From Branchiostoma floridae (lineage: Eukaryota > Chordata > Leptocardii > Amphioxiformes > Branchiostomatidae), in NCBI RefSeq assembly GCF_000003815.2, contig NC_049979.1, forward strand, positions 17,477,117-17,539,116: 62,000 bases of DNA. The letters are read 5' to 3'. Position 1 is the first letter of the stretch, and each line of letters opens with the position of its first letter. Below are positions 48,602-60,947 of this stretch, one piece after another. The position numbers and the translations under genes are program-made. Under the pieces are notes generated by a model. It was not told the origin of the DNA. It worked only from the letters and a program-made list of their open reading frames with translations, and made no database searches.

Positions 48602-51600
48602 TATCATACGTGCAAGTGGGAGGTTTAAATTTCATTTTGGCGGTATGTGGTCTGAGCAGCTCCAAGTGAACTTGTTATTTAAGTAAATGTACACACGTCA
48701 GTCAAATCAACTCGGTGATTGTGTTTTGTTTTAATCGGCTAGCTTTGAGTTCTGAAAGTTCCGTCCTGCCGCCGTATCCTGGATAGAGACAAGTCGCAGT
48801 TCGCACGGTTCTTAGAAAGGACACCTGCACATTAAAAACCACGCAAGGGTGCGTCGCGCCAGGACTAGCGGCAGGTGGAGTGGGGAGGGGGGTTAGTCAG
48901 CGGCGCTGTCAGCATCTCCTCACGGTGAAGTGGTGTCGTGTGTACTTCAGGTGAAACATGTCAGCCCGGCCAAGAACTCCCCGGCAACTTGGCTTCATGA
49001 GAAGTGACTTGTTGTGTTGAGCTCCAGCCACGTATTGCATAGGATATAGGATAACACGAAAAATGTCTTTTCCGTCCCAACATTTCTATAGAGAGTTTGA
49101 AAATAAAGAAAAAAGTTTCTTATCTCATAGTCTCAGAAATATACTGATACCTCACAATCCATCAATATTTCAGATTATGTACTGTAGTCACTAGTAGTTG
49201 ATTGACAATCTAAGGTTAAGTATGCTATTGTGACATAAGGTCCAACAAATCGTGATATGATACTTTTGGGAGCCTGATTTGAACGAGATCCCAGTATCTT
49301 CATCTTCATAAGTACTGAAGGCTGCATAAAAAGCCTGTTCCATCTGTTGCGGCGGTGTGTTAAGTGAGCGGGAGATCCGCTGTGCCACACAATGGGCGGC
49401 ATTATGACGCAGCGCTGATCCGGACCTGGTCTCCTGCACCGGATCGTCTGCAACCTGACACACGGCACCGCCATCCTGGGAATGTCAGCTGGGAGAGCCA
49501 GAAAACTGTCCATGAGTCTGACAAATACCGTGCCAACTTATGATAAAACTGTCACTGTACTTGGATTTTGTGCACATGGAAGTTCATTCCAGTGTCGGTC
49601 ATCTATAACAGGTGTACTAATTACGGGAAGCCCTACACTCGACGCGAGAGCGATCCATCCATAAAACATGCACGACACCTTCACAAATGTGTCAAATCAG
49701 GCGCCAGTCGTGCTGCTTATCAGACGTGCCAGTCACCTGCATTATGAACAACATTTCCATCCAGTTCTGTGTGATAAACTGTTGCCAGAAATGAGAAATG
49801 AGAAACTGCGAAATCTATACCCTCCGCATCATCGAGACAGTCTAGGTCGCCAGCATTGCAGACTCAAAAATCAACTTTTACACAAGTTACTTGTGTCAAA
49901 AAGTGAGCCGGGGAAAGTGTTTACATACCTGGCAACGTAAACTATAGAATATTGGGTTTATTGAAATTGCAAATATAAAGGCGCAGTTGGATGTAGAGTG
50001 GTCCTTCAACGTCACTCCACCGCGCACCCATGTGAGACTGAACCTGCTTTACTACACCCCCGTGCACGCGGCTCAGTTTTAGAAGCCAGAAAAAAGCCGC
50101 TCCGATCCATAAGTATTTTCTGATTGAGAGCGTCTAAGTACTGAAGCAGCTGTATAGGGAAGCTCAAGGGGCGGCTTTTCGTGGGATGACTTCAGTCGGC
50201 AAAACTTTCCCATGGTCAGAAATCTCTCTGCCTCCTCTTACTTGATCCCGACAAGTCAGACCCAATAGGAGGGTTTTACTGGGTTTAGAACAAAACTCAA
50301 ATACTTGGATGTAACCCGTCTGTCATCTGAGCAACTGGTACCGATGGGATGGTTTGTGAGGCTGTTGACATCCCAAATTTTGGGTCAATATGCCAGCCAA
50401 ACACTGTAAACATTTATTGTCTCGGGGCCCAGAACACACACCAAAGCCCCATAAAGGGCACCGCTTGTAAGGAGATTGGCGCTTAAGCAGCCGAGAATGG
50501 TAATTTCTTGCATGGTTTGTGTGTCGCCGCGTTTCTTCTTTATCAAGATGACAAAAAGGCGTTTGGACCAGGTATTGTTAGAGCATTAAAGACGTAAACT
50601 TATCGGGACTGCTGCTAGCTGCGCCCGCTGTACAAACTTCAGGCGCGCTCCTCAGAAGGCGCACGCGAGTTTGTGAGGATGTTCGACTTTTCCATGACTT
50701 CAGTAGATCTATAGAGAGCAATACGTTCTTGGAATCCGGAACTCAAAAACGATGTATAATTTTTTTTGCAGCCAGATAGCAGTCGTCTCTTTCAGTTTCT
50801 AAATGGGTTCTCTCGTTTCTGATTATCAAAATCGGGTGGACAATGAATGAATTCGGTGTTGGTCAATTGTCTACAGTGGGGTGTGTGCACATCTGATTAA
50901 CGGGGTCAAAAAGTCACTTTACAGCAGCACAGCGCCATTCTAAACAGTCTCTTCAACCATTGTGCTTTCCTGGCATGTTTTTATTATGAATCAATTTCAG
51001 TTTGATTGTGCTGGTGGTTTTACTATCGGAAGATCAAATTGTGTGGTCTGTCGACAAAGCCACATTTTTCATGGCAGCTTTTTTTTTATATAACAGGTCT
51101 TCATCCCTTATATAGCGGATCGTAGACGCTCCATAGCCCAGGAAAGCACTTCTTGGGTGCACTACAACTTAATCAAGATATCACGTGTTATAAGAATTTC
51201 CAACATTCCTCAAAAAGAGATTTGATTCCAGTGAAGAAGTAGCTAGTTTGACGCACACCATAACTTAGTATATCTGCCGAGATACACACGGCCCCCCTCC
51301 CGACCAAGGACAGCATAAACGTGTAAAGATTTAATTTTATCATTTTTGCACAATGTTCTCTGTGGGAAGGCGCTATAACGGTGGGCTGGCCTGCCCGCCC
51401 CTACAATCACCCTATTCACCTCTTGGTGGGTGTTCCTTGTTTCGGCCCGGTCCCCTACCGGCAGCTAACGGGCCGGAACATCGCTGTTTGTCCTGCGCAT
51501 AAATCTGGCATCAAATTGGTCAACTAGACAATACTCCGCTTGCGTCACCGCCCTGGGACCGTATCGGGAGGTGGGAGAACGTGAGGGTGATAATCTACTC

Positions 51601-52020
51601 CTGTCTATAAATAGTGCCTTAGATTGGAACATGTCATTTCTGCATCTCGTTAGCGACTTCCCGCCATGAATGAATATTTCACGTTCTCTGGGCGACGGGC
51701 GATTCTGTCTTATCAAACGTGTGAACGGCTCGTCTACTAACGGTGTTGTGTCGGTAAACATGGAGGGAAACTCGTGTCTATTGTCAAATTCCTCACATCG
51801 GAGGAAAATTGATGGTTCACGACACATGTTTCATTTTCAGATGACAGACCTTTCACCCCTCTTTGTGTCGGGTTCAGAATTGATTTGTCATAAGGACCCT
51901 CGCTTTGTAGGTTTGGAGATTACCCACCTTTACATGTAAAGAAGTCACGTAATTGAAAACTTAAAGTATCCTCAGATGAACATCTCGGAAAAATCTTTGT
52001 GGTAAAACGAGTTGACCTTG

Positions 52021-52226
52021 TAAGGCTGGAGTCACATTTCCAAACCGGGGCCCGGCCGGGATCTTTTAAGAAACGAAAAATGAATTGTATACCTATGAAA
52101 ATATTCAAATTATGCCCTTGAATCTTATTTTAACATTTTGTGTATTTTAATGTCTTTTATATCATTCTTTTCGCTCCCGAAAGCTGCCCGGCCGGGCCCC
52201 TTTGTTGAAATGTGACCTAAGCCTAA
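52021..52226. mobile_element. MITE family A, copy 3 (complete)
   Basis: The left end taaggctggagtcacatttc, then aaccggggcccggccggg, is mirrored at the right by gctgcccggccgggcccc, then gaaatgtgacctaagcct. The AT-rich centre includes taatgtcttttatatcatt. It is the best-preserved copy in the window. Confidence 0.8.
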
Positions 52227-52468
52227 CTTATGTAAAGGTCAGGATGATCTTGCTATCGTCACGAGGAAAGTTAGGTCAAAAGACTCTTGATGAATACTTG
52301 ACTCGGCAGTTATGCGCCTATTGTGCGTCGCAATCGGTGGTTGGACTGTAGAATTTTAGCGAGTCATTGGGCTTCTATGTCTGGATCTGATAGAAATGAA
52401 GCTAGCGCACGTTTACAGAATTAGCGACTTTTATACTGACCAGAAGCAATAGAAATGCGCCGAACTCC

Positions 52469-52560
52469 TACTTTCCAAGCAGAGTTTAGGCTCCTGCTGC
52501 TTTTTCTTTTTACGTTTTTGAGTCGTTTTTGTCGGGCATTTTGTATCTTACAATGTCAAC
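52469..52560. mobile_element. MITE family B, partial copy 2
   Basis: tactttccaagcagagttta followed by ggctcctgctg, cgtttttgag and gtcgggcattttgtat matches the left half of family B. The right half is absent, so this is a truncated copy 560 bases before a complete one. Confidence 0.65.
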
Positions 52561-53119
52561 ACCTAACAGTTTAGGTTTTGACAATACAGGTTAGGTTTTG
52601 ACAAGATATAATACACATCTTTACGGACTCCTGTTGTGACCCTAAGCCAGGTCTCCGCCTCCCCCGTGTCATCCACCACAAGGTTGGGTACCTAATCTGT
52701 TAGCCCCAGTGCCAAAATCATACAGGACAACGGTCATTACTTATTGAACTACTTGCTATTGTCACACATGCTATCCGTGGCATTCAATAAAGAGGCAACA
52801 AATGTAAATATGGCGCATTTACCTACGTGCGATTCTATTGAGAGCTCGGTCAACTGACAACCGCGTCAACGTGTGATGGGAGGAGAAAATGACATACTAG
52901 TATTGCTATTCAAAAGATAAAGAAACAAACCTTCTCATTGCAACGTAGCCAACTTTTCTTATAGATCACCAAAATGTCTGATAAATTTTAAGACAGTCTT
53001 CAATTTAGGAATTTCACTAACTGCGTTGATTAACAATTGTCCAAGAGAAACCGTTGCTCAAGACGACTCATAGGATGCTTTATCAAACAGCAGTAGTTGT
53101 GGGACAGCTGATGTTAGCT

Positions 53120-53289
53120 TACTCTCCAAGCAGAGGTTAGGCTGTTTTTTGACGTTTTTAAGTGTTTTTATCGGGCTTTCTATTTTGCGACCGCGAGACA
53201 TCAAGAAAACAAAATAGAAAAGTACAAAATAGAAAACCCAATAAAAACTCCTAAAAACAGCCGGAGCCTAACCTCTGCTTGGAGAGTAA
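53120..53289. mobile_element. MITE family B, copy 3 (complete)
   Basis: Starts tactctccaagcagaggtta and ends taacctctgcttggagagta, perfect inverted termini of at least 20 bases. Inner arms include gggctttctattttg opposite caaaatagaaaaccc. Confidence 0.85.
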
Positions 53290-55433
53290 TATTAGCTGCA
53301 CCTGTGACTGACAGCAGAGACCCACCAGGAACATTGTCCAGGATTTGGACTCCAATAGTCACGAGAAAATCGGCATCTCCAGCCTTGCGGTCATTGACCC
53401 CTCACAACTGGCAAAGTGCAATAAAGGTCTTGAATTCCGATCAAGTCAACTTTTCTTTCTTTCTTTTCGTTTTCATTGCCTTTCCTATTGCTGAACCAAT
53501 TACTTGGAAGTCTTGTAGAAAGCCCGTTTAGGCCTGTCCGTCCGTTATTTCCATATTTTTCTAACTTTTAGATGGAGGCATACACGCACCCTAAAGTCAA
53601 CAAAGCAATATATGAACCCGTATATTCGTTTCTCAGAAATAGCTTGCATAGGTAGGATAAGACTTCTATAAAGTAAGAACTGGATGACTAATGAAGTCTG
53701 TAAGCTGCTTATAGCTTGTCGACCCGGTCAGCAGAACTCGGTACGCATGTTACCTAACTCACGCTTCACTGCAGCTGAAAGCCAAGCGAAGATGCTCTTT
53801 TCCCTCATTCGTCATGTGAAGGGTGACACATACGTGGGCGTCGACTTGGGCAAACAGGTGTGGAGAAGCCAGGTACTTCACAGCCACATCAGGTGAGGTA
53901 CCTGCACGCCTTTACCGAACGTGTGAGGTTGACAGGGGGCAAATCCAAGATGATGGATGGACGGAATGAAAGCCCATCAGACGATGGATAGGCTGAATTG
54001 TTCCGAATGTCCTGTGACAGGTCGCGCGTCACGGGGGGTGCCCTGTGTGTGACGTGTCTGACAGGAGCACAGAACATCAAAGACGTCCAGCGACTTGTTT
54101 TTCTCTCCGTCAGAAACTTTTCTCAGTCCGTACGTGATTACCGTAACCTTTCCTCGGACATAGGTTTGCTGACATCAGTATCGAAAACTTCCAAAACTCT
54201 CTATAATTTCAATACGTGAATAAGAAACATTTACAGAAAAGTCTTCCTGCTGATATAAACTGGTACTTAATTAATTCTTTAATTTACAAAGGTACTTAAG
54301 GTTAGACAGTTCCACCCCATAATCGTCAATGGATTTAAGGTCATACTGGCAGAGTACACAAAGCGTGCCTAAACCAAGGATTTTCCCATCAAAAAGAAAG
54401 AAAAACGTTCGCCGTTCTCTTATTCAAGATAGCGGCTTCCTTTGGGTTTGACAATCACAAGATAAAGTGTATACACCTGTTGTTCCTTTAAAGACATTCG
54501 TGCGCACTAAAATAAAGAACAGTCAGTTATTTGCAGTGGTCCTCCAATGTAGAAGTTGTTCTGAATAAGAACTACAGATTGCCCATGTACAGGGTAATGT
54601 AGTTCTATAAACGTTTCTTTTATCGCACATTTCTTGTAGCTGACTGCTCAGGAGCGGGTTCATTGAAACGTTTGTTTGCTTGTGTGTTGCTGGATACGCA
54701 AAACTAAACCTTAACACCGCCCTAATCATATCTCTGCACTGCGATAAACAGCTGAGGTATGTTATGTCCTAAACAGCTATGCTGTTTTGTCCAACAAAGA
54801 GAAGTATGTATTACACTAATCCATTTATTGAAATGAGGTTTACTAAATCATAACAGACAGTTCTTACTACAGTCGTTGAAATCCTCGGCTTTGAAAAATT
54901 CTGAAGCTTCAATTTTTTAGAAAGACTTGAGCCTCAGAATTTCTAAAAGCCGACGTCACACAAAAACAATTCTCATCCTTCTTAAAGGTTCATGTTGGTT
55001 GTATTTTTTATTCCACCCAACGCAAATCTGCCTGTATTAGCGATCTGTTCTTTTCTTTAATTTTGTTCTGAATATTTGTCATAAAAGAAGGAAGACAGAA
55101 AGAATACGACTTTTGTCTCAGAACTTTTCCACGTAAGCATCATAGTGAAGACATGTGTGTGGTCCCTTTGATATGCAGGGATCAAGAGGAACAAGGAACA
55201 GGCACTGCTTTCCCGCCAACACACCTGGCGTAGGAGCAGGTAGATCACCTGTCTCTCACATTTCCCTGGCCACGCCCACAGGAGAGGATGGGGGAGATCG
55301 GGAGGGAAGGGGATGAGCCCGGGATTTGGGAAGCCGTGGCCCCAGGTAATCCAAGATGGGTGGATGATGGCACGATCGCAGGTGCTGATGATGTCAGCAA
55401 GGTAAAACCACACCGCGGTGACCTGACAGGTCA

Positions 55434-55506
55434 CGATGGGGGATGGATGGATGGAGGGAAGGAAGGAGGGAGGGCGGGAGTTAGGGAGGGAGGGGGTAGG
55501 GGAAGA
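55434..55506 (+). repeat. GGA-rich low-complexity tract with G-quadruplex potential
   Basis: Purine-only repeats of ggat, ggaa and gggag. Between 55468 and 55496 six runs of three or more G are separated by 1-5 bases, satisfying the usual intramolecular G-quadruplex pattern. Open frames here (Gly/Arg/Glu-rich) are low-complexity artefacts. Confidence 0.8.
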
Positions 55507-58500
55507 GTTGTCGCACCTGTGTCATGACAAGTTCACATATCCGTGCTTTGTGGAGGAACCGTATAGAGGGCTGGCTTTGATGATGTTGTTTGTTGAAGAA
55601 GAAAACCCAAGGTCCTGTTTTCAGAAATGTGTCCAGGTAGCGGATTATAGTAACCTGACCCGCCGGGAGCGCACAGGTATACATGTGCAAATGCTTCTAA
55701 ATAAGCCGCCATTGTTGGTCCGAAAAGTGCAGCGTGGAACAAGGTGTCCATTACTGAGTTGACAAGCGGAGTGAAAGCAAGCAGAGATGTGGGACAAGGG
55801 GTGAAAAGTTCACAGCATCTGCAGGCAGGTGACCGGCCGGGCGGGGCCTGTGTGGGCGGGGCTGTGACGCGTCAGGAGAGGCGTATCTACCGGGGAGTGT
55901 CGCGCGGGACGGCATGGCAACGTCGGAGACGTCATATATACGCATGAGATCGTTATCTAAGAGGCATGATATCCTTCAATATAACATAAATTTACTCGAT
56001 GGCCGTCAAACGTAACGTACCTGCAAGAAGCCATTGTGGCGCAAACTGCGTTACTTTCAAACACCATGAAACATGATTATGGTGCCGACATTCTGACCAG
56101 TGCTGACCGCAGTGGTTAACATTCATCAAAGTCAAGACCAGGTCTAATCTTACCTGAGCTACTGGTCTTCTGTGTAAAAATAACGTGAGAACAAGCCGGA
56201 CTAGCTTACCGTTTCTGCTATTTTTAACGACAATGGCCGTGCACGGGTACATGAGTACACAGACAATACATTTATTGTGTTTGACACACCGGCAGCGGAG
56301 GTGACGTCTCCAGCTCCGTTCAGCTGCGCTACGCGTGCCCCTGTCTTACTGAACCCGCCATGGACGGATCAGCTGGATGTAAGAACAGGTCTCTCAGTAA
56401 ACTCGTTAGGTTGCCATAACACGCCTTTACTCACTTCCCCTGCCAGTCTGCCGCAAAATCATCGGGCATGTTGTAGAGAGTCCCGGTTATGTGGGTAGAT
56501 GGCAATAATGGCATTATACAAATTGTTAATTCTAACTTCTAACACGGAGTAATTTAGACTTTCCCAAATGTTCAAATGTATAGCCCTGTTCTTTGCCATG
56601 AAATGAGCGGAGTAAAAAAAGCTTAGAATTTGTTTCATAAGACGAGAAAGTTACTGAAAAGCCACTGGTCGAGCTACAAGGATATCCGGATCTTGTCAAC
56701 AGACTCAAATATATGTGTGTGGTATGCCGACTTTTTACCCTATAAGTGTTTTTGCTATGCTGATCAGATCTTGCTTCATTTCGATGTTTTACGGTACGGG
56801 ATTAAAGCCATCAAGAGCTGATAGTCTCCGTTTTAAAACACATTAATAAACATACAATGGTCTACCCATGACTTTAGTTTGCAAGATGCTACCCGTTTAG
56901 GAAAAACGTAAGTAAACGTTTATGAATGGTGCGCATCAATTTGCTCAGAAAACAACAATGAATGAACCAGACATATTTGGAGAGATATTGTTAATTAGTT
57001 TTAGAGTGAAACTTAAAGTGACGTAGATGGCAGAAATATCGTGACGTTTGACTAGATAAGGTGGCAAAACTCTCGTACCGATACCCAGCATAGAGAACGT
57101 CGCCGCTCCAGAAGTCTGCGAAGGATACTAATGTCTGACGTCTATTGAACATAATTTAATCAATCATATTCAATTCAACATAATAATAAATCCACTCAAG
57201 GAGGTTTTTAACCCCCTTGATCCACTGAATCTGTAGAGCAGGTGTAGCTTTAAAGGCAAGAGGTATACTATTCGTCAAAACCCGCTGGGCTGTACCGGAG
57301 GGACACATCTAAACATACAGTAGATTTTGTTCTGGTTCATTCTTCTGCTTTTCTTTCTTCTTTGCACTGCACTTCTTCAGGGCCACTGGTTGCACAGGGC
57401 CCCGGAGGGAGCGCACCTGTACGGAACCAGCTTTGAACAGACAGAGGTCATGTACCTATTAAAACAACACATATCTACACGTACCACATCAAAGACTTGA
57501 CGAGACCAAAGAAAAGTCTTCGAGGTCTTTAAGGGGGCGTGGTCCCTTAAAACTTCATTTTTCTTAGTCTATATTTTAGAGTCGACACAAAGAGAAGAAT
57601 TTTGTTTTTGTAACACGATGACTCGGGAATCCATTGCCGAACAAGGCGTCAGGCCATCCAGGGCGTCTTATGGGCGCGAAAGATTGCACCCTTGCCCGCT
57701 CCGTGAACCGCGACGCGTTCTCTCAACTTTCTCGTGGTACTTAGTGTGTCTCTCAACACCAAAGGTAAATTACCTGTGTCCGAGCTTTCAGTGACTTACG
57801 CTTTAGGAAGATACCGGGCAAATGGCCCTTCCTACTGCACGCATCTTCGGGAAGCTGGGCGGCCTAAACTCCTTAACTCGGCGCCTGGGATATTCGAAGC
57901 TGTCAGAATTTTTGAAGGACCTCGTGATTCATGGGGACTCTTTTATTCATCCTGCCCTTCTCTGTGCATGACCACAACCAGTTATTTCTGTTTGGCCTTC
58001 ACAACAAAACGGGGAAATATTTGCCATTCCGCGCACCTGTCAGCGGGATGTGTCTACAAAACAAGTCTGTTGACAATCTTATTGTGCGATGTTGCTATTT
58101 CTAACGGTACATCGCTGGGGGAAGGTAATGTCACAGTATACATAGGAACGATATAGCTTTGTGTCGTACACGTCTCCTCTGAGAGGATCGAAGAACGGCA
58201 TACATTCAATCAAGTCAAAAATGCTTCTGTTAAACATGCACATGTTTACATGTGCTTTGAACATCTTAACGGCGGTTTTCAGCAGAAATCGGGTAAAAAA
58301 GGTACACACAGATTGAATGACGGGCATGTCATAGGAAACTGGTTAACTTTTTACCTTTCTGTTCCACGTGCCATACCTATGATACACCATAATCATTCTC
58401 TTCACCTGGCTATTTCATTTTCCTCTCCTACGTATGTAGAGGTCTATGTTATGATATCAGAAGTAAATGGAGCACACTGATAAGTCAAACGCAAATGCAA

Positions 58501-59293
58501 ACTATGTGCAAAGAATGCTGGTATACGCCTTCCAATTTGCCATCGGAGATAGCAGGGATAGGGCTCCGTGTCCCGGCAGGTCCTGTGGACGTGAGGGCGG
58601 CATGAGGACTTTTCCGGAACTCCTCTGTAAGCGGAGAATTCTCCCGTCACGATAAGAAGAATAAAGGTGGAACCTTATCCCATTTAACGCCACCTTCAGA
58701 CGAAGAACCGTCCATCTTCCCCACCGAAGACTCAATCTTGCTTCATATCTGACAGATTACCACACCTTTACCCTTGGAGAACGTCAAGTGCCGTTCTCTG
58801 GAGCCGGAAGGCGTCTCGGAGTGACCGGCGGCGCCTGGTCCTCTCCGCCAGGTGTGCGACCTGTGGTAGATGTTATGTTATAACAAGGAGGTTAAAGAAT
58901 AGTTATTCGGATGTGGTTCGTGAAAGTCATGACAAGCTGATGTCAGAATTCTGTACGTGTTTTTACAGGACCTTACCGTCGGTTGACGAGGCCTAACGAC
59001 TAATCTGTCCCGTGTTATATAAAGTAGAGCTTGTTTTTCTTGTGAACACAGAGGGATCGTGCATTTTCGGAGGCGAGCTGGTTTCGATAGACCAACAAGC
59101 CCGTCAATGGCCCAATCTTTTCTTTGCTGGGAAATCTGATGCCGCAGTCAGCTGGGTTGTATCTTTTGCGTTCTGTTGTTCTCCGGGCACGTCCTGCCCT
59201 CTAGGCGGCTGTTTGTTTTTGTATCTAGGCTAACTCCCGACCGTTGGCACCCGATAGGGAACCAAACGAACTGAATGGGACGTGTTAATGGAC

Positions 59294-59501
59294 CTATCAC
59301 TAATTAAATTTATTAAGTTTATCTATGCAAAGATATCATGTCGGCGCATTAAGTCGGATGGAGATAGATGCTGCGATATGCAAAGTTAAGACGGGCGGGA
59401 CGGCTTCATGTTTTGAATGGCGTGACGGGATCTGGTATATGGCGTGATTAAACCTGCGGCTCGCTATCTGTAAGCTCTTTGGGCACCTCACCAGTAGATA
59501 A
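59294..59501. promoter_or_regulatory. Candidate upstream enhancer of the + strand FoxA: five GATA motifs in 208 bp
   Basis: WGATAR motifs lie at 59294 (reverse), 59319 (reverse), 59362, 59464 (reverse) and 59496, versus about 0.4 expected by chance. The segment is 1.4-1.7 kb upstream of the FoxA start, is unique, and also has an ATTAAATTTATTAA-like AT-core near 59303. GATA plus FoxA co-regulation is established for endoderm in other animals; its use here is inferred. Confidence 0.4.
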
Positions 59502-60639
59502 GTATGGCAATGAGCCAGACATGGCTGATATAGAAATGCGCAGTGTCTGCCATGTCCTCGTGTGAGTAATTAGAAGTGACGAAATGCAGTTCTAATTTCA
59601 TTCGTTACGCTGCCGTCCACAAACAGCACGACTCACCGCACCTTTTTCATTGCCGTTTTCACGGGTGATTTCCCGTTACAATTAGTAATTCTGTGGAAAC
59701 CACAAGCCCACCGCACTTACATAACATAGTTATCAACATCTCAACTCCCAACCTACAGCTACTCTGTGTGTGATGTCGCATGCATATGACGTCTTCCCGA
59801 CACCGTAGTTCCTTTCCACTGTCTTGCCCTCGCCTCCCATACATACATCTTTCTTCTACCGTACAGTAATGAATGAAGAACATTTCCTACTTCTTACAAA
59901 CGGAAGTGTTCCTTGCGTCATAAATTTCTTATCGCAGAGACGGCCGTACTTTCCTTTCCTGTTCCTACCTGCAGAAGATAAAGTTGTTTGTAATACAGGT
60001 AACTGTTGGCATTAGAATACAGGTTCTAAGAAAATATCATGGAACAAATCCATGAAATGTTTCCACCAACACCATGCCGGAAATGTTGATGCTATTGACT
60101 TTTATTCTGTTTATTGCTAGGAAAAATAAAGTGTGACTTCGGTACCTTTGTGTTCAGTATATTTCCCCGTTTTCCTGGCAAACCTCTGTCGATGCTATGA
60201 AATTCTATGAATAAAATGCCATACTACTATGTTCTGTAAGCTACACGCGTGTGGATATACATGTACAAAATAACTTTTCCCTGAAGAAAGATAACGCTGC
60301 GTCCCCTCCAATCTGAATCAACTATCGTTTTCCCGAAGTAGAAACCTGAGAATCTATGTCTTTATAAAATTGTAACATCAGAAATATTGTCAAAAAGTGT
60401 CCTTGGTAATCATGTGGAAAAAAAAAACACTTTTGTAGTTATCAACTACAGACTACGAAAGCCAAGGGTGGAACCTTATTGTCTAATATTCATGGCGTTG
60501 TGGTTTCTTTTTTTTAATTTTCGCTGCATTTTTAGCACGGACTGTGAAAAAAAGTTTTCCAGTGTTCCGCGAAACTTCCCCTCAGGTGTTCTCGATTTGC
60601 AGAGTAATTGCCATACGATCGTCTACGTCATCTTGGCTC

Positions 60640-60795
60640 CACCAATCACAATCCAGGAAACGAGAGATGGGAAACCTCGAAACCGCAGGGCGTATCCAGT
60701 CACCAAGGTTTTTATTTGGCTAAAGAGGCGGAGTTTCGTTAATGATTGACAGGCGGGGATATTTACCAAGGGGTCAACCTTTCTTTGCAAATCAG
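60640..60795 (+). promoter_or_regulatory. Promoter-like region of the + strand FoxA
   Basis: A CCAAT box (60642-60646), a GGCGG box (60727-60731), a Pbx/Meis-like TGATTGACAG (60743-60752) and an octamer-like TTTGCAAAT (60784-60792) lie 150-310 bases upstream of the start codon. No convincing TATA box. The set of elements resembles that upstream of the - strand FoxA, though order and spacing differ. Confidence 0.45.
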
Positions 60796-60947
60796 TTGTT
60801 GGTCAGTTTTTGCGCCTACGTTGTTGTTGGTGGATGCTCCTAGCGTGACAGCCTGTGTTGGTCTAGTAAGTTATTGAAGTTTGGCCGCGATAACAGTCGA
60901 CTTTTCTGCGCCACCGCTCACGTGTGTGAAAGTCACCGGTGTACGAG

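Larger units (their letters stand above)
45717..60640. other. Gene-free DNA between the two divergent FoxA genes (15 kb)
   Basis: No gene is recognisable. The region contains three copies of MITE family B, one complete copy of MITE family A, a purine-rich G-quadruplex-prone tract (55434-55506), a GATA-motif cluster (59294-59501), and forkhead consensus sites (GTAAACA at 50406-50412 and 51754-51760; TGTTTAC at 49918-49924 and 58243-58249). Because both FoxA genes point outwards from it, shared enhancers here could act on both. Confidence 0.7.

Noticed and set aside
55288-55762. Gly/Arg/Glu-rich open frames
   Set aside because: Produced by a GGA-type low-complexity tract.
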